From Parietaria judaica (taxonomy: Eukaryota; Streptophyta; Magnoliopsida; Rosales; Urticaceae), in NCBI GenBank assembly GCA_954871525.1, contig OX940865.1, positions 10,492,606 through 10,556,605 of the forward strand: 64,000 bases of DNA, in the 5' to 3' direction. How positions within the stretch are numbered: the stretch's first letter is position 1; the number at the start of each line of letters is the position of its first letter. The notes beneath the pieces were generated by a model. It ran no database searches. It saw only the letters and a program-made list of their open reading frames with translations, and was not told where the DNA came from. This document shows positions 1 through 13,080 of this stretch, in pieces. A program made the position numbers and the translations under genes.

Positions 1-70
1 TATTTATATGTACACAGAGAGAGGGAGAGAGACCGATAGTAGAGACTGGTTGTCGGAGAGCGTAGAGGAA

Positions 71-202
71 ATGGAGTTCCGAATCCGTCCGGCGGCGCCG
101 GCGGATCGAGCGGCGGAGGTTGACGCCATTGTTGGCCGGGATTTTTGGGGGGAGAAACCAAATTTTGGAAGGCTTTTCTTGGTATCTGTGTGCAATGGCT
201 AG
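71..202 (+). pseudogene. short ORF, possible gene 5' fragment
   Basis: An ATG at 71 opens a GC-rich 43-codon frame beginning MEFRIRPAAPADRAAEVDA. Its composition contrasts with the AT-rich flanks, which suggests a first exon or a gene fragment. The start faintly resembles the N-terminus of GNAT acetyltransferases (xIRPAxPADxxA), but no acetyl-CoA-binding motif follows and the frame closes at 202. The GC-rich stretch stops near 160. I do not recognise a complete gene; an upstream part could lie outside the window. Confidence 0.25.
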
Positions 203-854
203 AGGAAATGCAGCTCATTACTTTGCTGTCGTTTTTCAGCTTTACGCAACATGATGCATGTCGTTTATTAAATTGCTATCGAGAGTTTTGTCATTGCACT
301 ATCACAGAGGTACATGTCGTTCATTGAGAAAACCGATGTCGTTTTATATGCTTGGCCCGTAATGTATGGGCATAGCCTAACCAAACGAATAAAGCATTAT
401 AATACGACTTCAAAAAGGGGATAAAAAAAAATATCAGCTGTGTAAATCAATTGAGCTAGTTTAGGTCTCGAGTGTTAGGATTCACGATTGGTATACCTTT
501 TCTTTTAAGTTACCTCATAGTTCAGGTCTTTTCGTTAAAACTTAATCACACAAATGAAAATAGGTTTGAAGATAACAAGATGTTCAAGAATTTTAATGTG
601 TGGATATGTTCTTGTAATGAATTTTTTATCCCCCTTTTATATCTTTTTGGCATGCTATTTATAAAGCCTCATTATCTACAATCCGGCCTCATAAATGGTC
701 GGTTACAGTTTGTGTCAAATTCTCTTATAACTGCCTTAATTACATAACTTTTATCACGGTGCAATAACACTCGTAACTGCTCTCGAATGCATGTATAAAA
801 TTTGTATAGAAAATATTAGTATTCGATGGTTAGTCGCTAACCCATGGTAATTTT
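203..854. other. intergenic, nothing recognised
   Basis: AT-rich sequence. The TGTCGTTT word recurs several times between 225 and 345. I see no supported coding exon, RNA or clear transposon ends. Confidence 0.4.
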
Positions 855-1150
855 TTTGCTCTTATACCCATACTCCGACACGTCGACGGGCTTCCACCGG
901 AGCAATGTCTGCGTGGAGACATTGTTGGAGTCGTCGAACTCGATTAGGACACGAGATAGAGCCACGTGCGCATGTTGTGGGCCCGGGGAGAGGTGAAGGA
1001 GGTGTCATAGATCTGCTTGGCGTAGAAGTCGTAAGAGCGGAGCAAAGGTTTGTTCTGGCCGGCGAGAAGAGCTCCGACGAGGGACTCTGACGAGAAGTTG
1101 TTGCTATGGCCGGACTGGTACTGGAGATTGTCAAAATCGGTGGGGTTCAT
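855..1150 (-). pseudogene. unrecognised gene fragment, frameshifted
   Basis: On the minus strand an ATG at 1148-1150 opens a coherent, non-repetitive frame starting MNPTDFDNLQYQSGHSNNFS and running to about TSFTSP. After that the sensible reading moves to another frame (VALSRVLIEFDDSNNVSTQ, then LLRWKPVDVSEYGYK) near position 985. Codon use and GC content look like real coding sequence, so this reads as a decayed or partial gene with a frameshift. I do not recognise the family. The ATG overlaps the target-site duplication of the hAT-like element that starts at 1152, so any 5' region was separated by that insertion. Confidence 0.4.
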
Positions 1151-1151
1151 T

Positions 1152-2293
1152 CAGAGCTGGCCCTGAGTAGGAGTGAAACCGGGTCGGGTACCCGGTTTTT
1201 TTGAAGTACCCGGTACCCGGACCCGGTTTCCGGGTAGTTAAAATTTACTACCCGGTACCCGAAATCCGGGTACCCGAATTCCGGGTACCCGAATTTCCGG
1301 GTAGTTGAAAATTGCTACCCGGTTTTAGTACCCGGTACCCGGTTTGGAAACCAAGTTCAGTTTTTCAACCGGATCCGGGTTTTTACCCGGATCCGTTTTA
1401 TTTTTTTTAATAGAAAAATTAAATTATCTCAAAATAAACATTACACATGTCTCGTACATGAAAAAAATATACATCCATTGTCTAAAATTTAAAATGCATT
1501 AAAAAGACATATGATAAAGCACTTCGAGTTCTTCCGGCTTTCCATCATCATTTCACCGTCCGCGCATCAAATTTTTTTTTTTTTAATGAAACCCTAAAAT
1601 GAGAAATGAAAATGAGAGATGAGTGTCGAGCCCTAACCCTAAAATATTTTTTTAAAAAAAATTAAAAATTAAACAAACCGGGTATTAAACCGGGTACCGG
1701 GTACCCGGATCCGAATTCCGGATTCGGATTCGGATTCGGGTTTTAAATTCGGAGACGGATTCGGATTCGGGTTTTTACCCGGTTTTCGGGTTTTATTTGC
1801 ACCCCTAGCCCTGAGTATTTGGGGGCCCTAGACAATTTATTTTCATGAGGCCCCTAATAAGTGAATATTGATAGTAAACTTTAACACTTAGTTATAGAAT
1901 CACCACTGAGATCACTAAAATATTCAATTCTTAGTAAAGTAGAAAACCTTAAAAAAAAATGTTGGCGAATTGGGAAAGAATAGATACCGTATAAGAAAAA
2001 AATTACATCAAAATATTTTTAAAAAATATTAACAAAAAATATATTAAGGTTGCACAAGACCCCACCCCACCAATAATCGCTCGACTATCGAGCAATAATC
2101 AGCATGGCTCAAACACGGGATCTCGTGAGTAAAAATGAGGTGGGCTTCCACTGCACCAATTAAATATAAAATAAGCATTTGTAAGTTAAATAGTATTTAT
2201 TAAAAGTTTGAGCCCTTTCAACTAAGCTTATTTAACTATTTTTGTGGGACCCTAGGCACGAGCCTAGTCCACCTATGCCTAAGGCCGGCTCTG
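1152..2293. mobile_element. outer hAT-like non-autonomous element
   Basis: The left end CAGAGCTGGCC and the right end GGCCGGCTCTG are inverted copies of each other (CAGAGCYGGCC). The flanks are ggttcatt (1144-1151) and ggtccaat (2294-2301), an 8-bp duplication with two mismatches, as expected of an old hAT insertion. The element has no transposase frame. It is interrupted at 1168-1807 by a second, younger element. Confidence 0.6.
1168..1807. mobile_element. inner hAT-like non-autonomous element
   Basis: Ends are TAGGAGTGAAAcC on the left and, reading the other strand, TAGGGGTGCAAA on the right. The 8-bp duplication GCCCTGAG is perfect at 1160-1167 and 1808-1815. The interior is a set of CCCGGTACCCGG and CCGGATTCGG words, typical of plant hAT-derived non-autonomous elements. 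No coding capacity. It sits only 16 bp inside the outer element's left end. Confidence 0.8.
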
Positions 2294-2301
2294 GGTCCAA
2301 T

Positions 2302-2760
2302 TCTGTTGGGATATGGTGATCTAAGACTTCAAGCCTGGGGCGTATAAGAAGTCAAGAGACTCATTCCCGAGAGGACAAAAAAGAAAATAAAACTTATTTC
2401 TTAAATAGTCCCTCTATTATGAGTTGCTTACAAATTGTACACCATGGCATCAAATTTTATTGTTCCGATTCTCAAAGCTTCGTCATCCGAAACTCCACGA
2501 TATGATTAAGACATGATGTAAACGAGTTTAAGTCGATCATGAATATTAGATATGGGTCTAATCGTGTCGAACACGATTAAATACACGGGTGAACATGACA
2601 CGAACACGACATCACGATGAGACCCAATTAAACACGATTAAGAATAATTTTTTATTTTATTTTATGCATTTATGTATGTTATTTTGTTTTTTTTAATAAT
2701 TAATATATATATATATATGTATATTAAATTTTTATTTTTATTTTATTAATAGAAAATTGT
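2302..2760. other. intergenic, nothing recognised
   Basis: AT-rich, with a short (AT)n run at 2703-2718. I see no gene. Confidence 0.4.
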
Positions 2761-2872
2761 ACGAAATACCCAATTTTTTGCCAAATCTTTTAAGAAATGC
2801 CCATTTTTTAGAGTAAAAAATACACACAATGGACAGTTTTTTAAAATATTTGACACAAAATGAGCATTTCGT
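2761..2872. mobile_element. small fold-back MITE, copy 1
   Basis: A 112-bp near-palindrome. It starts acgaaataccca and ends tgagcatttcgt, and the two halves pair (CGAAATRCCCATTTTntG). A second copy at 7591-7700 shares both ends and the flanking word AAATTGTA, which supports a dispersed family rather than a chance hairpin. Confidence 0.5.
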
Positions 2873-4026
2873 TCATTTACCCTTTTATTAATTACGTTCG
2901 GCGTTGGCCGATAAAGAAAGAGTACTTTAAATATTCGAAAATAATAAACAAAACGGTTGCCTTTAAAAAAAGTTTTCTTTTTTTCTATAGAATGTTTTAT
3001 ACAGTTGTTTTTCAGTTAATAAAATCGAATTGTCGTTTGCTTAGGTAGTACATAATAGAAATAATTAGATCTAGTCTTGTTTGTTATCGTTTTCTAAATT
3101 GTATTTTCATCAAAAAAAAAAAAGTCAGCATTTCTTTGAAGAGATGCATGCATGTCATTTGTTTCCTATTATAGAAACGACAGATTGTTCTCCTCTCATA
3201 AAGTTCAGAGCCCACTTCTACTAGCTAGTGCGATTTTAAGTCCTTGATATTGACATCGATGTCACAAAACCAAATACATGACATCATGAAAATCATATTA
3301 CGACCATTTTCATATGCGATTTTTGTTGCATTTCTTATTGATTTGTTGAAGAAATCTATTTTTATTATTAAAATATTATGAAATAATCGAGGTAAAAGTT
3401 TTCAAGTTTTAGCCAACTGAGGAACAAAGTACTTTTTATGGTAAATCAAATAGTCAAATAAAATAAAAGTGTGTGATAAGACAACTCTCTCTAATTTTCA
3501 TCTCTTTCGTTAAGATTTCGCCACGTGTCAACTCCTCTCTTCCCACTTTTCTTTTTGATCATGTGTACTGAACGGACTACAACACCTAGTCGAAGAGACG
3601 ACAGTTCGACGAAACTTTCTGGTCGCGCACTTTTAATTTCATTTGAATATTAGCCAATCCCAAAAACAATTTGATCGTACTTCATCTCTAATTCATGACT
3701 ACAATTTAAATACTTTTACCTCAGTTATCCCAGATATCAAATTCTTATTAATTTCAACATGTGATGGAAAAATCATCAATAATAATAAAAGAGGAAATAC
3801 AGTACACTTTTTTTTTTAATATGTTGAGTTTAAATTTCTTTTCGAGAAACACACACCATGATGAACAACCCTTCTCTCTTTGCAATCAAAGCAGTCAATA
3901 ACTATTGAGCAAGTGAATTCACTGAACTCTCTTAATTAATTAACTAACAAGTCAATAAGACTAGTTCATGACAATGAATATATTTGAGATACAAACTTCG
4001 ATATATCTCTTAACACCCAAAAGCAA

Positions 4027-4065
<39 letters not shown>

Positions 4066-4094
4066 GAAATAAAAAATTCCACTTGTAAATTTAA
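2873..4094. other. intergenic region downstream of the HD-Zip gene
   Basis: AT-rich. A (TAA)n microsatellite at about 4028-4061 lies just 3' of the HD-Zip coding end. No supported exons. Confidence 0.4.
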
Positions 4095-4589
4095 TCAATC
4101 AAGCAAAGAGGTCAGGTCAAACAGAAAAACCTGATCATCATCCATCTTCCTAACGTTCATAACATCAGAAGAGCTAGGGTTATTATTCACTTCTTGGTCA
4201 TCCTGCTCGGAACAAGAAACCCAACGGACGGCGCCGTCCTTCCCGTGTTCCCATGCGAAGAGCATGCGCTTGGCGTCCTCGAGCTCTCGCCGGAGCCGAG
4301 CTGCCTCCCTCTCAAGCCGGCGCCTCTCGGCCAGCGCGGCGTCAAGGCGAAGCTGCATGGCTCCGCAGTCGAGCTCGAGGCTCTGGGTGCGCCAACGCGC
4401 TCGCTTGTTCTGATACCATATGGCCACCTGTCTCGCCGGAATGCCGAGCTCTTCTGCCAGCTGGAGCTTCCGCTCCGGCTCGAGCTTCTTGCTGGAGTGG
4501 AAGCTTCGCTCCAAGAGCCTCACTTGGTCCTCTCTCAACCTCTTTTTCTTGCCCCTCTTGCTCTGCTCTTGACTGTCGAAGAAATCCAT
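4095..4589 (-). CDS. HD-Zip class I homeodomain-leucine zipper transcription factor (ATHB-52-like)
   Basis: An intronless 164-aa DNA-binding regulator expected in the nucleus. HD-Zip I dimers bind CAATNATTG-type sites. The homeodomain covers about residues 14-69, from [17 protein letters not shown] to the recognition helix [17 protein letters not shown] leucine zipper follows directly ([15 protein letters not shown], then [17 protein letters not shown]), the arrangement unique to HD-Zip proteins. The acidic C-terminus ([16 protein letters not shown]) may be an activation region. Short length and [16 protein letters not shown] match the ATHB-52/54 type. Recognition helix position 49 is Tyr where Phe is usual (WFQN). 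I chose the ATG at 4587-4589 because it places the charged arm at the N-terminus; an in-frame ATG at 4617-4619 would add ten residues. Confidence 0.9.
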   Translation of the reverse strand: MDFFDSQEQSKRGKKKRLREDQVRLLERSFHSSKKLEPERKLQLAEELGIPARQVAIWYQNKRARWRTQSLELDCGAMQLRLDAALAERRRLEREAARLRRELEDAKRMLFAWEHGKDGAVRWVSCSEQDDQEVNNNPSSSDVMNVRKMDDDQVFLFDLTSLLD

Positions 4590-4619
4590 ATTTTTATGAG
4601 AGAGAGAGAATGGGGTCAT

Positions 4620-4702
4620 GAGAGGTGTTTATGTATCATGCATATGCAAGTTGCATGGAAGTGGACGTGGTCATGACGTGTGATTGGTCCTACATAAGGA
4701 TA

Positions 4703-4733
<31 letters not shown>

Positions 4734-5102
4734 CAGCTCATAGATATATGACTACTGGTCATGTAGCAGCCTTAATGGTCAGCTTTGGGTTTCTTTTCTT
4801 GATTTCATCAACAAGTTACAAAGCCAGTCTCTAAGTTTACTCACTAATTATATCAATCACTTATATATTTCTAGTTTGGTGTACTTTGGTAACTACTACT
4901 TTACTGAACATGCATGGAAATGAAGAGACAAAAAGCCAAGACAAAGAAAAAGAAGGAACTTTTGGAATTGTCATTGTCACTTTATAAATACGAATTTGTT
5001 TCTATTTGACCATGACGGGAATATGTGCGATCAATCTCGCTGCCACAAAATATTTAATGAGAATAACAATTTGTGTAGAAATAATAACACTCACAAACAA
5101 AC
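4620..5102. other. upstream region of the HD-Zip gene
   Basis: AT-rich, with a (TA)n tract at about 4700-4726 that lies within the likely promoter of the minus-strand HD-Zip gene. No other gene seen. Confidence 0.4.
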
Positions 5103-5176
5103 ATGGACATTGTCACTGGGTTGTGTGAGGCCATCTCCGCCCATGCCTACGACGAGGTACTCGTCAAGTCCCGCTA
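5103..5176 (+). pseudogene. possible orphan first exon
   Basis: The ATG sits in good plant context (AAACATGG) and opens a GC-richer frame starting MDIVTGLCEAISAHAYDEVL. It runs into a strong donor-like site TTG|GTGAGT at 5177. No matching downstream exon was found before the histone gene. It may be a gene fragment; the family is not recognised. Confidence 0.2.
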
Positions 5177-6527
<1,351 letters not shown>

Positions 6528-7590
6528 TATTCCTAATTTCGTATATTTTTATCTCTGATAAAAAATTTATTTGCCTTTTTTTTTTTTTTTAATTTTGTAT
6601 ACTTTTATCGCTAAAGATATGTTGAGACATTAGCACCATAAATACCAAAAGTGTTAATCAATGTTAAATATTTGTTTTGGCTAGATAAAATATCAATACT
6701 TTTCTCTCACAGATTATAGACACGTACCAACCCTGAAAAAGGTACTTGTCTATAACGTGAGGAAAAATAATTATTGGTATTTTGTCTGGCTAAAACAAAG
6801 AATGAGTTTTTAACGTCGGGTTTTTCAACCACTTTTGGTATTTCTGCCGTGAATAACCCATATATATTACATATATATGTCTTACTAAACTTTCGATATT
6901 TTTTTTCTCCCTCAAAAAAAAAAAACTTTTTATATTTTTATCGTAAGCTTTATACTTTTAACATGCCATCATGACATAAGTCTAACCAAGGATCAAGTTT
7001 TCTCAATTTTCCATCGATATTTCATGTTTTCATGGTGATCAAAAACTTTTCCCAATTTTCCTCCTTTCTTTTATACTTTTCCATGGAAAAGCTACCGAAA
7101 ATCCAGCTAGTTTTCTCAAAAAGTTTTGAAAGTAAATTATCGATAATCGATGAACTTTTCTAGGAAATTCAAAAACTTGGTTGAGGTATATCTTTGTAGA
7201 AAGATGAGTAAAGACATTGCAATGGCACATTGTAACCGTTTGGGGGAGGGATATATGTTTGTATTTGAGACGTTGTTTACATATGTTAGTTGGTGAAATA
7301 CATATTAAGACATTCTATTATTTTAATATTTTGGACACTAAAAATTGAATATAATTATGTATAAAAGTATTTTATATTTTTTCCCACCGATAGCCAATTA
7401 ATTCGTCGATAAGTTTCGATAACGATAACCTGAGATTTATATATTTATCATCGGTAAAATATTTTTGTATCTTAAGCTATTTTTGACAAAAAAAAAAAAA
7501 AAAACTAGGATAAACAAAAACTAATCAAAATAAAATATTGGTAGTTGGTGTCCCTTATTTGCAATAATAATAATAATAAAAGAAATTGTA
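6528..7590. other. intergenic, nothing recognised
   Basis: AT-rich sequence with poly-A/T tracts (for example 7490-7504). Only spurious short frames. Confidence 0.4.
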
Positions 7591-7700
7591 AGGAATACCC
7601 ATTTTGTGTCAATCCTTATAAAAAAGTACTCATTGTGTGTGTAAAAAATTACCCATAATGGGTAGTTTTTTAAAAGGTTTGCACAAAATGGGCATTTCGT
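7591..7700. mobile_element. small fold-back MITE, copy 2
   Basis: Starts aggaatacccattttgtg and ends caaaatgggcatttcgt, a hairpin-forming 110-bp unit matching the copy at 2761-2872. It lies beside a (TAA)n run. Confidence 0.5.
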
Positions 7701-8461
7701 TAATTAAACCTAATAATAATAATAATAATAATAATAGTAATAATAATAAAAAATCAGGTTTGATAAATGATTGTTAATGACGGATTCATGAATTCGGTGA
7801 TCATTAATGATGTCAATCACAATTAATAGCATTATAAGGTGCCTTCTTGGAAGGCAACACTTCCCTACCGCTTTTCATCGATACAATACAAAACAACAAA
7901 AACATACTATACAACTATACTCTCATATATAGTAATTAAGAAAAGTGCAGCTAGCAAGCTCTGATTAGTTGCCGGACGTCGCAAAATTAAGACGGACCGA
8001 TACAGTGTGAACCGAACAATAAAAGCAAATCAATAAAAAAATTATTAATTGAAAAACACTTCAAAATTTTATATTTTAAAACTTCTTTGGTAATAATTAT
8101 ATTTCTAAATGTTATTGAATTACAATATACATGTTAATTAGTTTCTTTAAGCCATAAATTTTATTGATACAAACGGTATCAGAATTAAAATAAAAATAAA
8201 ACTACATTATACTTGTCGATAAACTTGTTACCCGTCGCATGACTCGTAAAATTTGACTATCAGTGTATCGACAATATGGACGTTTTAAACCATGACCAAG
8301 TATTACATACTATAAAATCAAAACTAAATCCAGCAACTATTTATATTTATTCTATATATTCCATAGATAATCATTATTTATCGGATTAAGTATATTTTGT
8401 TAATATTTAAAAGAAAAAGCACTATTGTTAAGTATATAGTAATCAAGTAGAGGTTGCTTTG
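7701..8461. other. intergenic, nothing recognised
   Basis: AT-rich with (AAT)n at about 7712-7750. No gene seen. Confidence 0.4.
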
Positions 8462-8469
8462 GAATTGAG

Positions 8470-9135
8470 CAGGGGCGAAGCCAGAAAACTTCATGAGTGG
8501 GGGCAAAAAATAACATAACGTTATTTTCAAATAAGATATATTGCGTTAAAATTGTCATTTATAAAATTTTATCAACAAAAATAATTTATTATAATCTCTT
8601 TATTGATACAATAAAATATATTTTTCTTGGATTCTTATACGTAATTCTTAATTGTTTTATGAAAGATAATTTTAAAAAAGATTATCGAATATTCAGTCAT
8701 TGTATGATAAATTAATATTTGAATAACATGAATATATAGGATAGTTTAATGATGTATGTGTTAAAATAATTTTTAATAATAGACTTAAATAAAATGAGTG
8801 TTATTTATTAAATATATATATTTTAGTTGTGACGGATTTTTTTTTAACTTTTTACTAATTTATAGATTTTCCATTAAAAATAAAAAATAATGAAGAAGGA
8901 AAAGAATGCATATTTATGTCTATGGTGAGAATTGAACCTTGGACCTCTTAGCAAAAAGTAAAATTATTGTACTCCTTTTTCCACTACATCACAATGTAAG
9001 ATTGTCAATGGAATGATGTAATTTTTTAATATTAATGATCGTATAAATATTTAAAAATATTTGAAAAATTGAGTCGAAATCTCGGATTGAGTGGGGGCGG
9101 CCGATCCCGCTCGGCCCAATGTAAAACCGCCCCTG
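8470..9135. mobile_element. hAT-like non-autonomous element (CAGGGGCG ends)
   Basis: Left end CAGGGGCGAAGCC; the right end CCGCCCCTG is its inverse. The 8-bp target duplication GAATTGAG is perfect at 8462-8469 and 9136-9143. The 666-bp interior is AT-rich with no transposase. Subterminal GTGGGGGC words occur near both ends. Confidence 0.8.
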
Positions 9136-9143
9136 GAATTGAG

Positions 9144-10119
9144 AATAACAAAGATGTCTGCAATTTGCCTTTTTTTTTTTTTTTTTTTTTGTAATGATAT
9201 TTCGTAAGGACTTGATTAATTTGGTAGTTGGAAGAAGCTATGATTCATGAACCGTTCTAATTAAATCATAAGTAACGTTATTTATAATATTAAATTATTA
9301 ATAATGGGCCTTTCTTAGATTACATTTAGCGGTTAGTAGAACCAGCTATAATATTTATATCAGCCTTTAATTAATTATTATATAGATTGTCGACAATATT
9401 TTGGTGACTAAATTCTTGGAATTCAAGAACATGAACTTATTCAGTCAAGCCTTGTCAACCAGGAACCAGTCAATGAAATATTCGACAAGAAAATAAATAA
9501 ATAAATAAATAAATTTATAAAATCGGAAACTTTTGCCACCTTTGAAACTCAATTTCTTATCACTGGAATAGCGGTCAGATGGTTTAAAGTTTAAACATAT
9601 ATCGAAGGAAATATTATTGATGTAGTGCGATCTATAAATGAACTTTTTACGTATTTGAAGGAAAATAAAAGGTGATTGTAGGTTTCTTTGGCTCTCTAAT
9701 AGATGGTTAGTCCAAATAAAAAATAGCCAGGATCGTATCAAGTATAAGGGTATAATGATAATAAGGATATTCACGGCGAAACTCTCTTAATTTACAAGTT
9801 TTTTTTTTTTTTTTTTCACTTTAATTCATAATGAAAATTTTATTTTTTAAATAATAGTATTTAGAAATTAATCTTTTATAGATAATAGTAATATTTTTTA
9901 AAAAAACTACGATTATATTATCAGTTTAAATGCGGTTTTTAGGATTATTTGAACATCTATTAGTAAAACAACAGCTGCATAGGTCGATATTTTACAAGAC
10001 TTCTATTTTGCGAGATCGTATTTAAAGGATTCTAGTTCCCTAAGTAAACCTACACCGATACTTTAGAGACCGCTTAACGCAAACCGCCTACAAGTCAATT
10101 TTACGGCCATGCCAAGTGT
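9144..10119. other. intergenic, nothing recognised
   Basis: AT-rich, with poly-T at 9171-9191 and 9800-9817 and an (AAAT)n run near 9490-9512. No supported gene; the 109-codon minus-strand frame at 9445-9774 is low-complexity and unsupported. Confidence 0.35.
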
Positions 10120-10127
10120 GGTACAAG

Positions 10128-10787
10128 CAGGGACGGAACGATATGTTGATGGGGGTGACAAATGTCACCCCCAACTTTTTAGAAAACATTTTTTTTGTTA
10201 TGTTTAAAATTATTTTTAAAGTAATAATGAAATAATTAATGTAAGTGTGATACCAATACACTAACACACGAGAAGCAAATAATTGGACAGATGTCAAACA
10301 AACCTGCAATTTACATTTATATTACTTGATTAAAGTTATAAGATAGTAGCTTTTATTAGATTTTTTTTTTATATAGAAACTGATATGGTAGATATGATAA
10401 ATTGTATACTTTTATAAATTTGATTAGAAATCGATTTAGTTAGATGTGATATATATTAACTATGGAATTAAAAAATTAAATTAACAATATTGCAGATTAA
10501 AACATAAATTATTGATTCATTTTTAAAAAATGTTGACATGTCAATAAAAGTGCTGAAAATTAAAGACAATAAGGCTTCAAAATTACGAAGAGTCTAAGTT
10601 GATGTTGATTTTAATATCGACAAATTAGAATGTGACTCGGGTTTACGATTAATAAAAATAAAATGTGACCCGACAAGTAAAAAATGTCTATTTTGATGTA
10701 ATCATATCTTTTGAACAATAATTAATTATTAATTCTAGTAATTATTTTTTTCGTCACCCCTTAGTTGTGTTCTTGGTTCCGTACCTA
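10128..10787. mobile_element. hAT-like non-autonomous element (CAGGGACGGAAC ends)
   Basis: Left end CAGGGACGGAAC; the right end GGTTCCGTACCTA reads TAGGTACGGAACC on the other strand. The flanks ggtacaag (10120-10127) and ggtgcaag (10788-10795) are an 8-bp duplication with one mismatch. A GGGGGTGACA/TGTCACCCCC hairpin lies near the left end. No coding capacity. Confidence 0.65.
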
Positions 10788-10795
10788 GGTGCAAG

Positions 10796-12099
10796 TATAC
10801 CGATTGGATTTTAGTCATATTAAAAATCGGTACCGATTACGCTGATCCAATTTTTTTGGATATCCACCAAAATCAATGGGTATACCGATGAGATTTTTAT
10901 TAAAAAAGAGTATAGAACACGTTACATATTATGAGCTCATCCGAGGTTCCTAAAAAAAGTTAGAGTTTTAAAATTTTAGGTTAAAAGAAAAATAATTAAA
11001 ATATATATTATAAATATTATTTTAGGAAAGAAAAAGAAAGAAATAAGTAAGAAAAGATAGAAAACATATTTTATATGTTCTGCTTCTATGCAAATTTCAA
11101 AAAAAAAAAGCACCATACTTGTTATTTAACCTTGTTTTTTAAAATTCAGATTTAGAAAACATAAGCAAATAACTGTGTAGAGTTTCAATTAGTAACTTTA
11201 CGAATTCTCTCTTCTTCTTTTTTTTTTTTCGTGGTTAGAGCTAGAAAGTAGAAACTAAAGAAATAAAATGTCGATACACTGGATAGTTGATAGACTAATC
11301 TAACGGAATGCATTTTAGCTGTTATTTTTTTGGCATAGATATTGAAGTGCAAAAACATGGTAAACATTGACACATGTGTAACGTCGTCAATAATAATAAT
11401 AATAATAATAGTAATAATAAATAAATATAAATTGTGATAAAAAAAAAAAAACAGAGAAGACATTGACATTCTAATATTTAACTTAAATATTACTTAAGAT
11501 GATGTAAAAAATATTGTTAAACTTCAAATGTGTTTGATTAAGTCTAGCGTTTCTTATTTGTGTTTGGAATTTTTCTTTAATAGAGCAAATGTATAAATAT
11601 GTTTCTTAACATTACTCAAATCAATGTCTCATTTGCATTATTTTGTAAATTTTTTTTTCGATTCTTTATTTGCTTCATCGTAAATATGATTTTTTTAATT
11701 TACTATAGACTACATCATATAGGCATACATTAATATGATGATCCTTAACATTTATATAAACAAATCTCAAATATAATGTTTACGAGGCCTTTGTTCAAAT
11801 AATATATTTAATCAAAAGTAGTAAAAGAAAAAAGAAGGAAAAATAATCATACTTTTAGATCAAACATAAAATATCTAACGTTTTTAGCGATAAAAGTTTA
11901 AATAATTTTCATTACGAGTTCTGCGTGCGATTTATGATTCAGTAACATTATACAAACACGAGCGCAACGCCACCCACACCTCTAGCGAAAGCTCACACAA
12001 TTACACTATATATATAATTCACCGACACGAGATTCGATCAAAAGAACAGATTAACATGTATGAAAATGAGCATTGATGTATACATACATATATGATGGA
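10796..12099. other. intergenic region, nothing recognised
   Basis: AT-rich, with an (AAT)n run at about 11388-11420. No exons or clear element ends. Confidence 0.4.
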
Positions 12100-12394
12100 T
12101 CAGCAAGGAATGGAATCGATAAACCATCGGATAATTCTCAAAGGAAGCTTAACGACGTCCATCGCCATGTTGGCAAGGCCGGCGCAGCACACGCAACACG
12201 GGCACAAACAGCTCAACACTGACCTGTAATATCATCATTCAATAACACATATGATGAAATTTGAGGATGAAATCGATGAAAGGAGAAGAGATCACTGACC
12301 CGATGATCCAGACGACGGCGGCGATGAGAGAGAGAAGAAGAGAGAGGATGGCAAAAGGCAGGCCTATCAGAAACCCTAGAGGCTTACACGCCAT
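12100..12394 (-). CDS. small Cys-rich membrane protein, 72 aa, two exons
   Basis: Exon 1 is 12300-12394 and exon 2 is 12100-12223, joined over a 76-bp intron with GT donor (gtcagtga) and acceptor (attacag). The spliced frame has no stop: [17 protein letters not shown] begins it, a hydrophobic stretch to VVWIIG (about residues 6-32) looks like one membrane segment, then the Cys cluster [11 protein letters not shown] and an amphipathic tail ending RWFIDSIPC. The reading continues in frame across the splice (phase 2), which argues strongly for a real gene. Related short proteins are known in flowering plants but I know no assigned biochemical role. The clustered cysteines could be acylated or bind metal; that is inference. 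Confidence 0.8.
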
Positions 12395-12630
12395 AACTTC
12401 TTCTTCTTATGGTAATTATGGATGATGATGATGGTGTTCTTGTGTGAATCCAAGAGGGATTTGCGGAAGCACAAGACTTTTACTCGAGGATCGATCGGAA
12501 CGATGTGTTGTGAGTGACTTATGTATTATAACCGCTTTCATGGGTTTGCTTATAACTACCAAGTAATTAAAACAAGGTTGATTTATTCCACTACTCTTCA
12601 CAAGTTTTTTTTTTTTTCGATTTATTATTG
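12395..12630. promoter_or_regulatory. upstream region of the small membrane protein gene
   Basis: The 5' flank of the minus-strand gene, only about 240 bp before the Copia insertion. No motif is firm enough to call. The element's insertion here may have replaced distal promoter sequence. Confidence 0.25.
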
Positions 12631-12635
12631 CTTTT

Positions 12636-12990
12636 TATTAAACTATCAGCTTTATGCCATGTTATTATTCATTTTTCTATTATTTACAACTAACGACTAA
12701 TCCTGTTTTTTGTCTCTGTGTTTTAAGTTGTCGTTTACTTTTATTTGTTGTAATGTCGTTTGATAGAAAAGGGTCGTTTAGCTCTGTCGTTTACTATGAG
12801 CTATTGAGTCGTTTTATAAGACTCCATTATAAAGCTCCAATGGTAATATGATTAGAAGCAAAACGACACCAATGATTAGCTATAAATACTGATCATTATA
12901 GGTGTACTCAACATTTTTCAGTTTTAATAAAAAAGAGGAATCCTTTCTTTCTCATCTTCTCCTTCCCGATTGGGAATTCTCAGCTCAATA
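12636..12990 (+). repeat. 5' LTR of the Copia element
   Basis: 355 bp from TATTAAACTATCAGC to GAATTCTCAGCTCAATA. A TATA-like box (gctataaatactg) lies at about 12880. It is followed at once by the primer-binding site. Confidence 0.93.
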
Positions 12991-13002
12991 TGGTATCAGA
13001 GC
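12991..13002 (+). other. primer-binding site (initiator tRNA-Met)
   Basis: TGGTATCAGAGC, complementary to the 3' end of plant initiator tRNA-Met, directly abuts the 5' LTR. This fixes the LTR's 3' boundary at AATA. Confidence 0.9.
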
Positions 13003-13080
13003 GAACTTCCGCCATTGATTCATCGATCTGAAGCTTCAGATTTATTCTTGTTCTTCGTTTAAGGCTCCATTGCATGATTC

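Noticed and set aside
4194..4676. A 160-codon plus-strand frame
   Set aside because: It is the antisense shadow of the GC-rich HD-Zip gene.
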